64,000 nucleotides of DNA from Paragyromitra xinjiangensis (Eukaryota; Ascomycota; Pezizomycetes; Pezizales; Discinaceae). Made by a program: the position numbers and the translations under genes. Positions 35,726 through 46,564 of this stretch are shown piece after piece. A model generated the notes under the pieces. It was not told the origin of the DNA. It worked only from the letters and a program-made list of their open reading frames with translations, and made no database searches. Within the stretch, counting starts at the first letter, position 1, and each line of letters starts with the position of its first letter. Location of the stretch: the NCBI GenBank assembly GCA_038503065.1, contig JBCAMK010000004.1, positions 2,617,001 through 2,681,000 on the forward strand, written 5' to 3'.

Positions 35726-37313
35726 CTATTTCTTCTGTGTAAGGGCTTCCTCTGTCTCCGGCTTCTGTGCATAATATAAATGACTATAGCCACTATTAGC
35801 GCCTCCTTCCATTTATTCCACCGGGACCTCAGGGGTATACTCACTGCAGCGAATACCCATGTATCCTTTTATCCTTCGCGGACTTCAACACCTCCCCGCA
35901 GAATGCCTTGGCTTCCTTCTCAGTCATCCCCCACTCGGCCGTAAACAGTTTCATCCCAAACGCCTCGAAGCCTGACTCTACGCTGAGCAGCAGATATGCA
36001 CCAATCTCCTTCTGTTTCTTGTCTGCGGGCCACAAGCCGGTTGGGACCTTGATTTCCTTGTGGTGGATGTTCGTGAAGCCAGCGTGGGCGAGCAAGGGCC
36101 TGAGCTTGCCCGCTAGTCGGAAGTCGCGGCCTGCATGGGTTAGTCAAGGCGCCGCGAGGCAGAGGAAGGGGAGGGGGGATGTACCGGTCTTTATGGAAGC
36201 CCGGGCAACGAGGTCGTAGAATTTCCAGTATTCCATGCTAGGCGTCACAGTGCCGTCATCACTGAATATAGCCATTTCGTATTCAGTTATGTGGACCCAG
36301 CCGCCGGGTTTGCAGTGGCTGTCAAATCCGTCGGTCAGTATCTTCCCGTTCCCCTCGTCGCGGGACGCAGGGGTGCTCTCACGTGTAGCATTGGTCTATC
36401 ACACGCTCCCAGTTGCCGACACCACCCATGAGGTTGCGGATATGAATGAGGTCGAAGTAGTTCTTTTTGAAGGTCCATGTCTGCTCAACGTCATCGATCT
36501 GGAAGCTAACGTTCGGTGGGATCCAGGATGGTTGGATTGGGCTGAGGTCAGTTCCGATGACTTCGGCAGAGGGGTATGTTCTGTTCTCGTTAGCAGGGGG
36601 GGTAAGATTGGGAAAGGCGAGGGATTGATTACTCGGCAGCGTCGATGGCCCAGATACCAGTCCCAGTGCCAATATCAAGGATATGTTGTGGGTTTTCGAT
36701 GGGGGCTAGATGGAGCTTGCCTTTGTGGCATAGGATGTAAACGTGGTGGATGATGTCTAGCCTACAGCATCAATCCTGGGGTTAGGGGTGTCCATGGGAA
36801 AGGGGGTGGGGGAACACACCGGTCCTGCTCGGTCTGGTTTCTGTTAGCTTCTGGAGAGAGATCAAGGAAGGTGGGGGACTACTACCTCGTCGTTGGGAAG
36901 CAAGTACTTCCTGTCATTGCAAATCAGTAACCAATTTTTCTCCAGCAGATGAGACTGTCTCACCCTGCTTTGTATGCATGATACCGACGGCCATTCTCGT
37001 ATCGGTATCTAAGACAGGTTCGTTAATTTGTTGTAGCGTCAACGGGGGGAAGTTATAAGCGGGCATACTCGTAAACGGACGAGGTCAGCGATTCAGTCGA
37101 GTACAGACTCCTATCACAGGTTAGAATTGGGGATTTGATATGGGGGTTTTGGGGGTTGCTTACACATCACTTCCTAATGTAGATTCTTCCTATTGTGCAG
37201 TCGAGCCATTAGCTAGAAGATTTTTCCTTTCTTTTTCTCCCCCTCCAGGAGCGAGAAGGGCATACGTAAGAGGAATTATCATGGATTTCAGGAGTGATTT
37301 CTTGGGTGGACAT
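35726..37313 (-). CDS. LaeA-like SAM-dependent methyltransferase
   Basis: Eleven exons: 37313-37266, 37189-37164, 37110-37069, 37008-36964, 36910-36886, 36833-36820, 36761-36633, 36580-36383, 36318-36185, 36130-35857 and 35783-35726, 993 nt, giving 330 aa. All junctions are in phase. The layout is that of fungal LaeA/TAM-type proteins: SLYSTESLTSSVYEYRYENGRRYHAYK, then LPNDETEQDRLDIIHHVY, motif I ILDIGTGTGIWAID (Gly98-Gly102), VIGTDLSPIQPSWIPPN, FDLIHIRNLMG, CKPGGWVHITEYE. The last exon (HLYYAQKPETEEALTQKK) requires the final 73 nt intron; otherwise the frame ends early at 35841. Members methylate small molecules or act as regulators of secondary metabolism. The length and divergence fit a family paralogue rather than LaeA itself. 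No biosynthetic core gene is nearby. Confidence 0.9.
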
Positions 37314-37729
37314 GGTTGATGAATGTTGTACTTGGGGGATTAAGGGGGATTGAGGGTCAAATATGTACAAGGACCAGGGAGGACCTTATATATGGACGGG
37401 ATCCCCTTTCTGGCGAAGAGAGTATTTTAACGCAATCAGGACTGAATTCGCAGTGATTGCAGTTGACAGATCAGATGTCTGTAGGAGTGACAGGTCTCTT
37501 CGGTCGAGATAACTAGAGGGGAGGGGAGAGGAGGGTGGTTTCTCCAGTTGAAGTTAGAAAGTGGCGTGGCTGTGGGCGAGAGGCTTGCCTGAAGCGCGTC
37601 TAGACCGCGGATGGCCGTGGGGGGTTAGCCGTCTAAGCGAGCGGGGTCGCGCCGTGTCGTTCCGCCCGTGGAAATAAGGTTCGGTTCGGCAATTTAAGGT
37701 TCGTTTCCGTCGATCAGGTTGGCGGTTCG
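37314..37729. other. Promoter side of LaeA-like gene
   Basis: Upstream region of the methyltransferase, bounded by the Mutator-like element. G-rich tracts and a TATATA-type stretch (about 37389-37395) are present. No gene is seen. Confidence 0.5.
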
Positions 37730-37739
37730 TCCACACGCC

Positions 37740-38805
37740 GAGAAAACCTTTTCTATACCATGCCCTTGGCAGCGCCCCCTGCCGGATACCATCGTACTTT
37801 TTTAATGCCAGCAAAACTGAACGTTTTACACACTGACCTCCCCCCCAACCCAACAGAGGCTCGCGCAGAGCCCAGCTCCCAGCCCACAAATACACGCGTG
37901 CAGGCGCTTGAAGCAGGCCCAGAAAGCAGGCCTGAAGAAAGCAGGGTAACCCTGAAATAAATTGCTTTGGGCGCCCAGAGCTGCCCCAGGCAGCGCTTGG
38001 GGGAAAAAACTCAAAATTTTATTGTTCGCACTTGAGGGTAAGAAGATAATATATTTAATCTCTCTGCATAAACAAACACTAGACATTCTTGTACTGTGTC
38101 ACTGCTGTGTTGTTGCTTTAGTGCTAGCTGTAAGCGAGATCTCACGGTTGGAGCCCCATGGCAACCACACATGAAATAGCACTCGGTATCGTTACCTTAT
38201 AAAAAGCATTACCTCACATGATTTGGACTTGATTTTGGCATATTTTATGCCGCAGAAGCTGGGTTAGACTCCCAGGAGTACTAATAAGTAAATATTTAGT
38301 ATTCTTAAAAAAATTGTTAGAGGTATTTGTTGTTGTGGCGAAGGGTGTGCTATTTCTCTGGGTTTCTACTGCAAAAGTTAATGATCTCACTTACAATTAT
38401 TCACAACCACCATTATAATTAGCGATATACTTGTGGCACAGTAGCGACATAGTACAAGCACTATTGGTATTTATTTGTGCAATAGTCTTATATATTTTAT
38501 CTCTATGTACGCAAATATGAACAATGAATTTCGGTTTTTCATGGGCGCTGCGCCCCCGGAGGGTACTGCACGCAGTTACCCTGCCATCGGATTATTGGGT
38601 ATTTGGGTTGTTTTCTAGTGATTTAGGCCTGCTTCACGCGCCTGCGCGCATGTATTTGTGGGCTGTGAGCTGGGCTCTGCGCGAGCCTCTGTTGGGTTGG
38701 GGGGGAGGTCAGTGTGTAAAACGTTCAGTTTTGCTGGCATTAAAAAAGTACGATGGTATCCGGCAGGGGGCGCTGCCAAGGGCATGGTATAGAAAAGGTT
38801 TTCTC
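37740..38805. mobile_element. Non-autonomous Mutator-like element (MULE) with 180 bp TIRs
   Basis: The terminal inverted repeats 37740-37919 and 38626-38805 begin GAGAAAACCTTTTCTATACC and are nearly identical over 180 bp, with a handful of substitutions near the inner end. The element is flanked by a perfect 10 bp direct repeat TCCACACGCC (37730-37739 and 38806-38815), matching the 8-11 bp target duplications of MULEs. The interior (about 700 bp, AT-rich) has no transposase frame. Open frames in the two arms are mirror images of one another and should not be annotated as genes. High arm identity and the intact duplication suggest a recent insertion. Confidence 0.85.
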
Positions 38806-38815
38806 TCCACACGCC

Positions 38816-41800
38816 TCTGCGTCCTGCGCATTATATACACTTCCGCTTCCCCGTACACATACATACTCATATTCTCATGGGAATGAGTAGAGTACTCTGC
38901 ACGTCCACTATCTGCATCCACGGGTCATTTCTCGCCGCGATCTCTCACTCCGCTCCATGCGGAATTGAAGAGGTGCTATTCGGTGAGTCGGAGTTGTGGT
39001 TGGGCTTCTTATTATTTAGCCATCGAGTGAGCCGAAACCCTAACCCATGCTGGATATATTCATAGCATACCTGATTTGTTAACTTCCCAATGCTTTACTG
39101 AGCGACTGGGTGATAGCAAGTGATACATAGCCTACCTCGATGGAAGACAGATAGATCCTTCATTACTGTTACCTAGAAACTGGTGATTGTCTCGAGCTCT
39201 CGCACTGTGATAGCCGCGACGGCGAGCGCAGGGTACAGTGGACATAGTTGAGCAAAAAAAACAAAACATGGTGTAACTACTTTATTTAATCTTCCACCAT
39301 ATCAATTTCACTCAATTTATGCATAGGTACCCATACCGTATTCTCTCGACCTGCATGGCAGAACGGTAATATCACTGGCCGAGGCAGCAGAACCCTTACT
39401 AGCTACGTCAAATCTGCAGATTGCCTTGGTTCTTAACTGGCTGCAATTGAGCCTCAACGTCCACTCGGCCAATCTGGCAACAACTCTCGTCCTGCAGACT
39501 CAGTCCGGTTGTATTTGTTATTTGCGAGAAAATACGGTAGTGTCATTGGAGTGAATGGGGCGAAACTGTAATAGGGCTAGGGTTTCTTTATTCACACAGC
39601 AGTCCTTTTTGGCTAGCCAGAGAGAGCAAAGTTCCCGAAGCTGCAGTGTCTTCCGTTGTCGGGTTTGCTTTCCTTTACGCTCGCGTTTAACAGTATCTTA
39701 GAGAGTGACTCGATTACCTTGCTAGCAATTCGAGCCTACGGAGGCTACAAAATGGGGACTGAGGGGATCCGCATTCACGGAAGGAATATGGTATCCAGCT
39801 GGCCCGCAGAAAAAGAAAGAATGGGACGATAAGAGGTGGTTCTATACTAACCACTAGGGCGATAACATAAATACACGCGGTTGTGGTTCTAGCGTGATCG
39901 GGGTTTTGAGGACATCTTAGTCTTGGCGCCATTCCTCGAGCTTGGTAGGTTGCCTGCAAACATGTGGCGGTGATGCAGACTGCAAGTAAGCGGCACTTGC
40001 ATCCTAATTAGCTAACAATAATACGATTGGATTTCAAGGTATTAGTTTCTACTCGAAAACCCTAAGGATCACCACAGGAGCTGATGGGATTGTGTGCTTG
40101 GAGGAATACTGGCTGTAGTAAAGAACGCTACGGCCCGTCCGCAGTAGAAATAACTTTATGATATCTTATTAATTACCCCCCATAGTTTCTCGGTTTTCTT
40201 CTCTGTAACTGGATACTATTGATACTTGGCTCTACGTGGCTTGATTTGATATCTCCTCACTCGAGCTCGGGAAAATTCAAATACACTTGTTGCCCCTGTC
40301 GGCTAATGCATCGATCATGAACAACTTTATATCAGGTCACATTTTCTCATCGTAACCTTTCGGTTTCTTGGCCCCCATTCATCCTCCGCTGCTAACACCT
40401 CCGAGACGGCTAAATTCGTGAGATCGTTGTTGCAATTTAGTTTTCTGTTTCTCTCTTCTTGGGGCATCGACAAGCGGTCTTACGTGCACCCTCGCCGCAC
40501 ACATCACTGAGAAGGGACTTCGCCGTTAATAGGTTTAACCCTAAGGATTAGTTGGCGTCGGTTGGATCTATTGTTTACTGCTATCTTAGCAGCTGTCTGA
40601 GTGATATTGACTTTTGAAACACAGTCACTGATTTCGGTTATAGTAGCCTTCCTATGCCATGTTTTATCTAGAATAGCCGATTTGGGGTCTGCGAATAGAT
40701 TCTGGTACCTGGGTTCTGAGACCTCAATCGGCGGCAGAAACACATAGCTAAGCTTTAGATATTCGGTGACTAGCAATATCAATATACCTGCATCGGATAT
40801 TGAATTAGTGGACGGGATATGTGATTTCCATAAGTCTTAGTACCGGGTAATAAAAATCATACAGGGCAGTTCAGTAGGAATGGCCCGGAGTCCTGGAGAA
40901 CATGAACGGTTAACAATCGGATATGGTGAGCGGTGATGTGATGCTTCTCTGAGTTGATGGAATTTATTTTAATTCTGCCAGCGAGAAGTCTATGGAACCC
41001 GATTGGGCTACGACCGGTTTCAGTCATAATGACTGTTTCCCTCTGCTTACGCTACATTGTAACGATGCGGTATCGGAAGTATCCATTCGCTTTTTCTCTG
41101 CTCGTTAGCCTTGAGATGGACTTCCCTCTCCTGATGACCATCCCTGATCCGTCGCATTCCCCCCCTCGGGGACCATATAACTGTAAAACCGAGCATAGAA
41201 GCATGCCTAGTTTCCTGCCAAGCCACATACATGTAGCTCGCTGTGTGCCGCGGAGTTTGGTGCAATAAGAAGCTCGGAGATAGCTAGGTGGCTCTGGATA
41301 AGGTCAGGGTGCTCTGGAAATTTCTATGCTCGGTGAGATTCTTTTCCTTAAAGTATAGGTGATTCTATGAGGCCCTCGCACTGGCTTAGTTTCGAAGAAC
41401 ATTTCAAAATTTAAGGTTTCGCATCCTGTAACCTCCTCAATGGAATCAGCCATTGCAATTCTACACATGTAAACGGAATTGAGTATCGATCTCCCCGAAA
41501 GTCTCCCGAGTTTTAAGGGATTCACCCAGCTTGTCACTTATTGTTTTAGGCCTAACATGTGTGGGTGTAACAACTTTAAGTAGTATAGACTGCAGCTGAG
41601 AAGATCGATCTTTATCTGCTCCCTAGACCCCTCGTGTAGCTCGTTTCTACATGCTCTTATTGTGCAATTTTTTGACTGATGGTTGGGACACGTTGTATGC
41701 TTCCCCGTCTTTGTGTTCGCGACTTATTAATGCCACATTCCATTTAATCCTCTAAATACTAGTCCCGCGAGTCTTCTAATTTGATTCTTAACTGCAAAAA

Positions 41801-42002
41801 TGTGCGTGCTGTGTTATGCAGCCATGTGGTTTCTGGTAAATTCCTCCTGCAGTGAAACCCCCATGAAGACGGTTAGGTAGTTTTAGAAGCACCGTGAATG
41901 GAGATAATGAGAAGAAAAAACTCCGGATAACTCATAATATTGTAATACTTTAATTTACACTTTTGTGCTTTCGTAAGTAACTAGAGATATGTATATGTCG
42001 AA
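38816..42002. other. Long gene-poor region
   Basis: About 3.2 kb without a supported gene. Scattered frames of 60-104 codons have no motif or splice partner. I see no further transposon ends and no RNA gene. Confidence 0.5.
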
Positions 42003-42476
42003 CCGTATTCCAGGGATATCGATGCCCATTTCAAAACGGGTCAGGTCGCTTTGAAAATTGGTTGACACATTTTAAAATGGGAGCACTTTGAACATCGGCC
42101 GACCCATATACAGAGTGATGGCCGATATTCGAAATTTCCACTAAAGTAAAAAAACCCTCCCCTCCAACCATCACCTTAGGCATCAACTTGCAACGTTCTT
42201 CTTGACGATCTAGATTTCCACATTTGTAGTTTAAAGTTACAGGTACTAGACGGGGATTTTTCTTCTGCTTAGCAATGTGGAGCCCAAAAATTCACTTAAT
42301 AGATTGAAGGGTAGTCTACACCCCCAGGGTATTTTAGAACCGTATCTCTAAGTTGGGAGGCGGTGTGCACCTTTGCTCATTCTTTGAATATCGGCCATCT
42401 GTTAACTTCGCTTTGTCTATGGATCGGCCGATGTTCAAAGTGCTCCCATTTTAAAATGGGCATCCTTGGAATACGG
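42003..42476. mobile_element. Fold-back DNA element with CCGTATTCC ends
   Basis: Both ends read CCGTATTCC inward (42003-42011, and the reverse complement ending at 42476). Each arm then contains GGGAGCACTTTGAACATCGG and CCGA[CT]CCATA. The right arm has the perfect 16 bp palindrome CCCATTTTAAAATGGG; the left arm has a mutated copy plus an extra insertion of about 45 bp. GATGGCCGATATTC recurs at the inner ends of both arms. The interior is non-coding, and no target duplication was recognised. It lies just downstream of the NACHT-ankyrin pseudogene. Confidence 0.65.
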
Positions 42477-42558
42477 GTCAGAACATAGATATTCTACGCC
42501 AGCTGCTGTATCCATAATATCGATATAGATCTACATAAAGAAGCTATATACATTGAAG

Positions 42559-45500
42559 TTATTCATCTGCTCCTGCATCGCTCAAAAGTGTCATGACTTC
42601 ATCATACCTGTTCTTCTCTGCCCATGCCAGAGCTGTTCTGCCAGACTTGTCCTTGCTCTGCAAATTCACTTCCGCTTTTTGGAGCAGCAACTTCAATACT
42701 TTCGTATGCTCCCCCTTTGCCGCAGCCATTAGTGGCGTTAGACCCAGCTTGTCCTTGAAGTTAATATCCACTCTTGTAACTTTGAGCAATTGCCTCACAG
42801 TTTCAACATCCCCGTTCCCTGCTGCCCTAAGCACCGGTGTCCGACCTTCGCTATCTTTGTAGTTGAACTCCACGCCCGCTTCCTGGATGAGTTGCTGTAC
42901 CAGCTCACCGTGCCCATTCCCTGTTGCGTAAAGAAGCGGTGTCCGACCAAAATTGTCCTTACAATTGACATCCAAACCTTTCACCTGGAGGAGTTGCTTT
43001 AGTACTCCACTACGCCCCATCAATGCTGCTTCAATGATGGGTGTCACACCAAGGGAAGTCTTAGAATTCACATCCCCCCCGGCTGTTTAGAGTAGCTGTC
43101 CCATCTGTACATCGTTTCCACCGTGTGCCGCTTAGAACAACAAAGTCCGATCATCATTTGTTTTCTTGTTTAGGTCTACCCCTTCCACTTGAAGTAGTTA
43201 TTGTACTATCCTAGGGTGCTTAGATAAGGCTGCCCAGAGTATCGCCGTCCAACCATCTTTATTCTTGTGGTTAACATCCACCCCCGCAACTTGGAGCAGT
43301 TGCTTTACTATCGCACAATGCCCCTGCTTTGTTGAGTAGATCAGCGGCGTCCAGTCCTCATTATTCTTGCAATTCACGTCCACGCCCGCCACTTGGAGTA
43401 GCTGATCCACCACTTCGTCATGCCCACACGCTGCGTAGAGTAGTGGTGTGGAGTCGTCGTTGACCTTGCAGTTCACATCCACCTTCTCTACTTGGAGTAA
43501 CTGCCTTACCATCCCTTTGTAGCCGTTCCTTGACGCCCAGATCAAGATGCCCAGATCAAGGGCGTGTAGTCACGGTCGTCCTCGGTATCGATATTCACTC
43601 CAGGGACCTGAAGTAGCTGCTCCACCACATCGTCATGCCCTTCTACCGCTGCATCAAAGAGCGGTGCTCGGCCCTCTTTGTCCTGATGGTTGACATCTGC
43701 GCCTGCTAGAAGTAGCCGTCTCACGACTTCAATATACCCATTTTCTGCTGCCCAAGCTAGTGGCGTTCGACAACAATTGTCTTGACAATCAGCTTCAGCC
43801 CCCGGTATCTGGAGTAAGTGTTGTATTATCCCTGGCTGCGCTTACCAGCGGCACACGATAACGGCTTCCACTGCAGCCCAAACCCACTCCTGGTATTCGG
43901 AGTAACTTTCTTACTACTCCATCGTGCCCATTGCTTGCTGCCATACATAGCGGTGTCAACCCCCGCCTACCACGATTCACCCAGTGCGAAAACGAGCGAT
44001 TGGTAGTTATTCGCTTTGCCTTAAGCCACCCAGCTTTCCAAACCGGAATTTTTTTCAGCAACTCCTCAACAGTCTTTTCGTGTCCTTGATATGCTACATA
44101 ATGCAACGAAGTTTTTTGTTTCCAGTGAAGTCTACCACGGTCTGCTTTTACGCTCAGAAGGTACCGGTAAATTTCTAGAAGCCCGGAGTGACAAGCTACC
44201 GACAACGAGGCAATGAAGCACTCCTCTCGTGTTGAAAGAACATCGGAAGTTTCCAATTCGCGTGTATATTCAGAGGACTGGGCCTTGCACCAGACCCTAT
44301 AAGCTGGGCAATGGTTCAGAAACTCTTTTTGAAATTTCATCAGCGGCTGCTCTTCCGATGCACTACCAAGGTCGCCAGAAAGTCGAGTGTGTGTTGCCCA
44401 ATTGAGGATTGCGCATTTCGCAAAGGCGTGCGTTGTGCTACCGTTGGTTGCAAGGTATTGGATTTCGTATATGACCATACGAAGACCCAAACTCCTCTCG
44501 TAGAAAATCTTGGATCGATAGGTGGGCGAATCGTAGCGATTGTAGTTCCTCATCGATCACGGCTAAATTTTGGCAAATAGCAAGTATCGCCATTTCGTTG
44601 GGATAACTGTTATCCTTCCGTTTTTGTTCCATCGGTCGAATGTGGAGTGTTTCGCAGAGGTCCTCCGGTGAGAGAAGCATCTGAGCACGGAATGGCGTTT
44701 AGCGCCTTTTTTGCAAGAGTGGAGTTGTCTGAGGACTGGCCATCAATCCTCATCAAGATTTCCTTAAATGTTTCCGTCAGATTCTTTGGAAGCTTATTTA
44801 GGGCTCGTTCAATGGCAGTGGCGGTTGTTTCTCTGCAGATGCTGGGAATTTGTAGGTGGGCCCGTAAAAACCTATGGATAATTAACTTCCTGTTACAACT
44901 GTTTGATCGATCGGGTTGCCGTACATTCCGCAGGCACCATTTATAAGTGTTTTTATGATTTTTATTCTCAGTTCAGGTCCCACTAGCCCGCGAAGAATTT
45001 TCTTCCGTCGTATGCACTTTTCTATCTCAGTTTCAAAGAAGTTGATGTCGCTGGTGTTGTCACTCGATTTGATATAAATATTTGGTGTATCCTCCAGCCT
45101 TAGTACAAATATCATCGTCGTCTCTACTGGTAACAAATATTTTGACTCGGTTTTCTTGAGCGTGGGACATGTTGTAGCGCCGGTAAAAGCTTTTCCTTGG
45201 TGTCTTTGTGGCGTTCGTCAAGCGCATCTATACAGATAATGGTTTGCTCGAAATTTGCCGCCAACCCCAAAACTAAGCTCCTGCCCCCTTCGAGTTTAAG
45301 AGGTCTAGACTGAAACCCATCCTGCGCACGCTCACGATATGGAGCAAGGATTTGTGGCGGTAGAGCTGACCAATATTCTGTCGTAGCAAGCTGTTTGACA
45401 GGTGCTCTGAAGATACATTTAGGGTCTCTTTTGTCGTCTTCTTTGTAGTTGCAGTAGAAGTAAGCTAGTGCGTGAGACCCCCTTCTGCTTCGGTGGAACT

Positions 45501-46564
45501 CGTCAATAATGAGAGACCTATAACAGAAATTAGTTACTTCGAAGGTCAGACCTCAAAGAGGTCTTGCGTGAGCTTAGATTTTCCTGCCCCAGCTATCGTA
45601 CATTAGTTAGAAATATACGAGCACGGAGTGTCGGAAACAAAGTCAGTGTGCTACTTACCAATACAATGTAGCCAAAGGATTGAGAATAGCTCGGACTCTT
45701 TCCATTCGATAAATTCTGGCTTCCTGAACAGCCAATCTCCGGTCCCTTCGAGCCGATCTGAGCTGACAAAAGAATGATGGTCCTTTATAGGTATATCAGA
45801 TAGCCATTTCAGGAATTCAAGACGTTGCTGATCTACGCCAGTAAGCTATTGTGTAATGAAGACAGTCATACAAACCTCCTAAGCAGGTGCCGGCCGATCG
45901 ATATTGAGCGCAGAATAACGTCATTGAAAATAATAACGCTAAGCTGAATGTTTGAAAGTTTCCCTTTCTACATCAATATTTTCGGTAAGGGCTTGTCCGG
46001 GTGATGTGTCTGGCCGGCTGATAAACCTCTCAAAACTTTAGTCTGGTAATGGCTGCTTACGATCTTCGCTGAAAGCCCCCGTTGAGATCTCTATCACCTT
46101 CTCAGCCAGCTCTCTTATGTTATCTTCGACTTGCTCGTAATCGTCGTCATTGCGATCGGAAAATTTGCACAGATTCTCATAGTTAGCGTCCAAGGCTATG
46201 GAAGCCCAAGTGTAGCGGATTTTTTATCTACAATTATCTACAAGACGTATAGTCAGCAATTGTAACCCCTCGGAGGTAAAGAAAGAGCAAGATATGTATC
46301 TATCACTCCGAGATTTTGCATAGGAAGAGTCTCATAAATGGTAACCACATAACGATCTTCAAGCTGATGTCAAAATCCATGGATTAGGATTATACCCTCA
46401 GCAAAGAGTGAGTCTTTCGTAATTGTTTCTGGAAAGTATTCTGCGGGGAATTTCCTGCTGTGGATGAAACAATTTTGGCGAATATGAAAGGTTTCTGCCT
46501 TTATGCGGGGTCCCAAAAAAGGCGATGCCATAGCTGTCCGGAAGTTAGAAACTAGAGGTTTCAT
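42559..46564 (-). pseudogene. NACHT-ankyrin (NLR-like) protein, inactivated
   Basis: From 46564 downward the minus strand reads in order: an N-terminal fragment ending EGIILIHGF, reminiscent of the alpha/beta-hydrolase start of fungal NLRs; a pre-NACHT segment (RYVVTIYETLP, then NLCKFSDRNDDDYEQVEDNI); a NACHT domain with Walker A AGAGKSKL (about 45571-45594) and Walker B IICIDALDE (about 45218-45244); the helical LNKLPKNLTETFKEILMRID; and about ten ankyrin repeats of LLQVAGVDVNCK type ending at 42559. It is broken. Compensating frameshifts surround IFVTSRDDDDI near 45090-45150. Frameshifts also occur near 44690 and 44450. A 14 bp tandem duplication at 43535-43562 shifts an ankyrin repeat. In-frame stops at 43198, 43132 and 43087 lie at expected codons, at least two of them Gln positions. 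In fungi such proteins act in non-self recognition. Confidence 0.8.

Noticed and set aside
37554..38921. Near-identical protein frames on both strands (WALREPLLGWGGG type)
   Set aside because: They are mirror copies within the MULE terminal inverted repeats, not genes.
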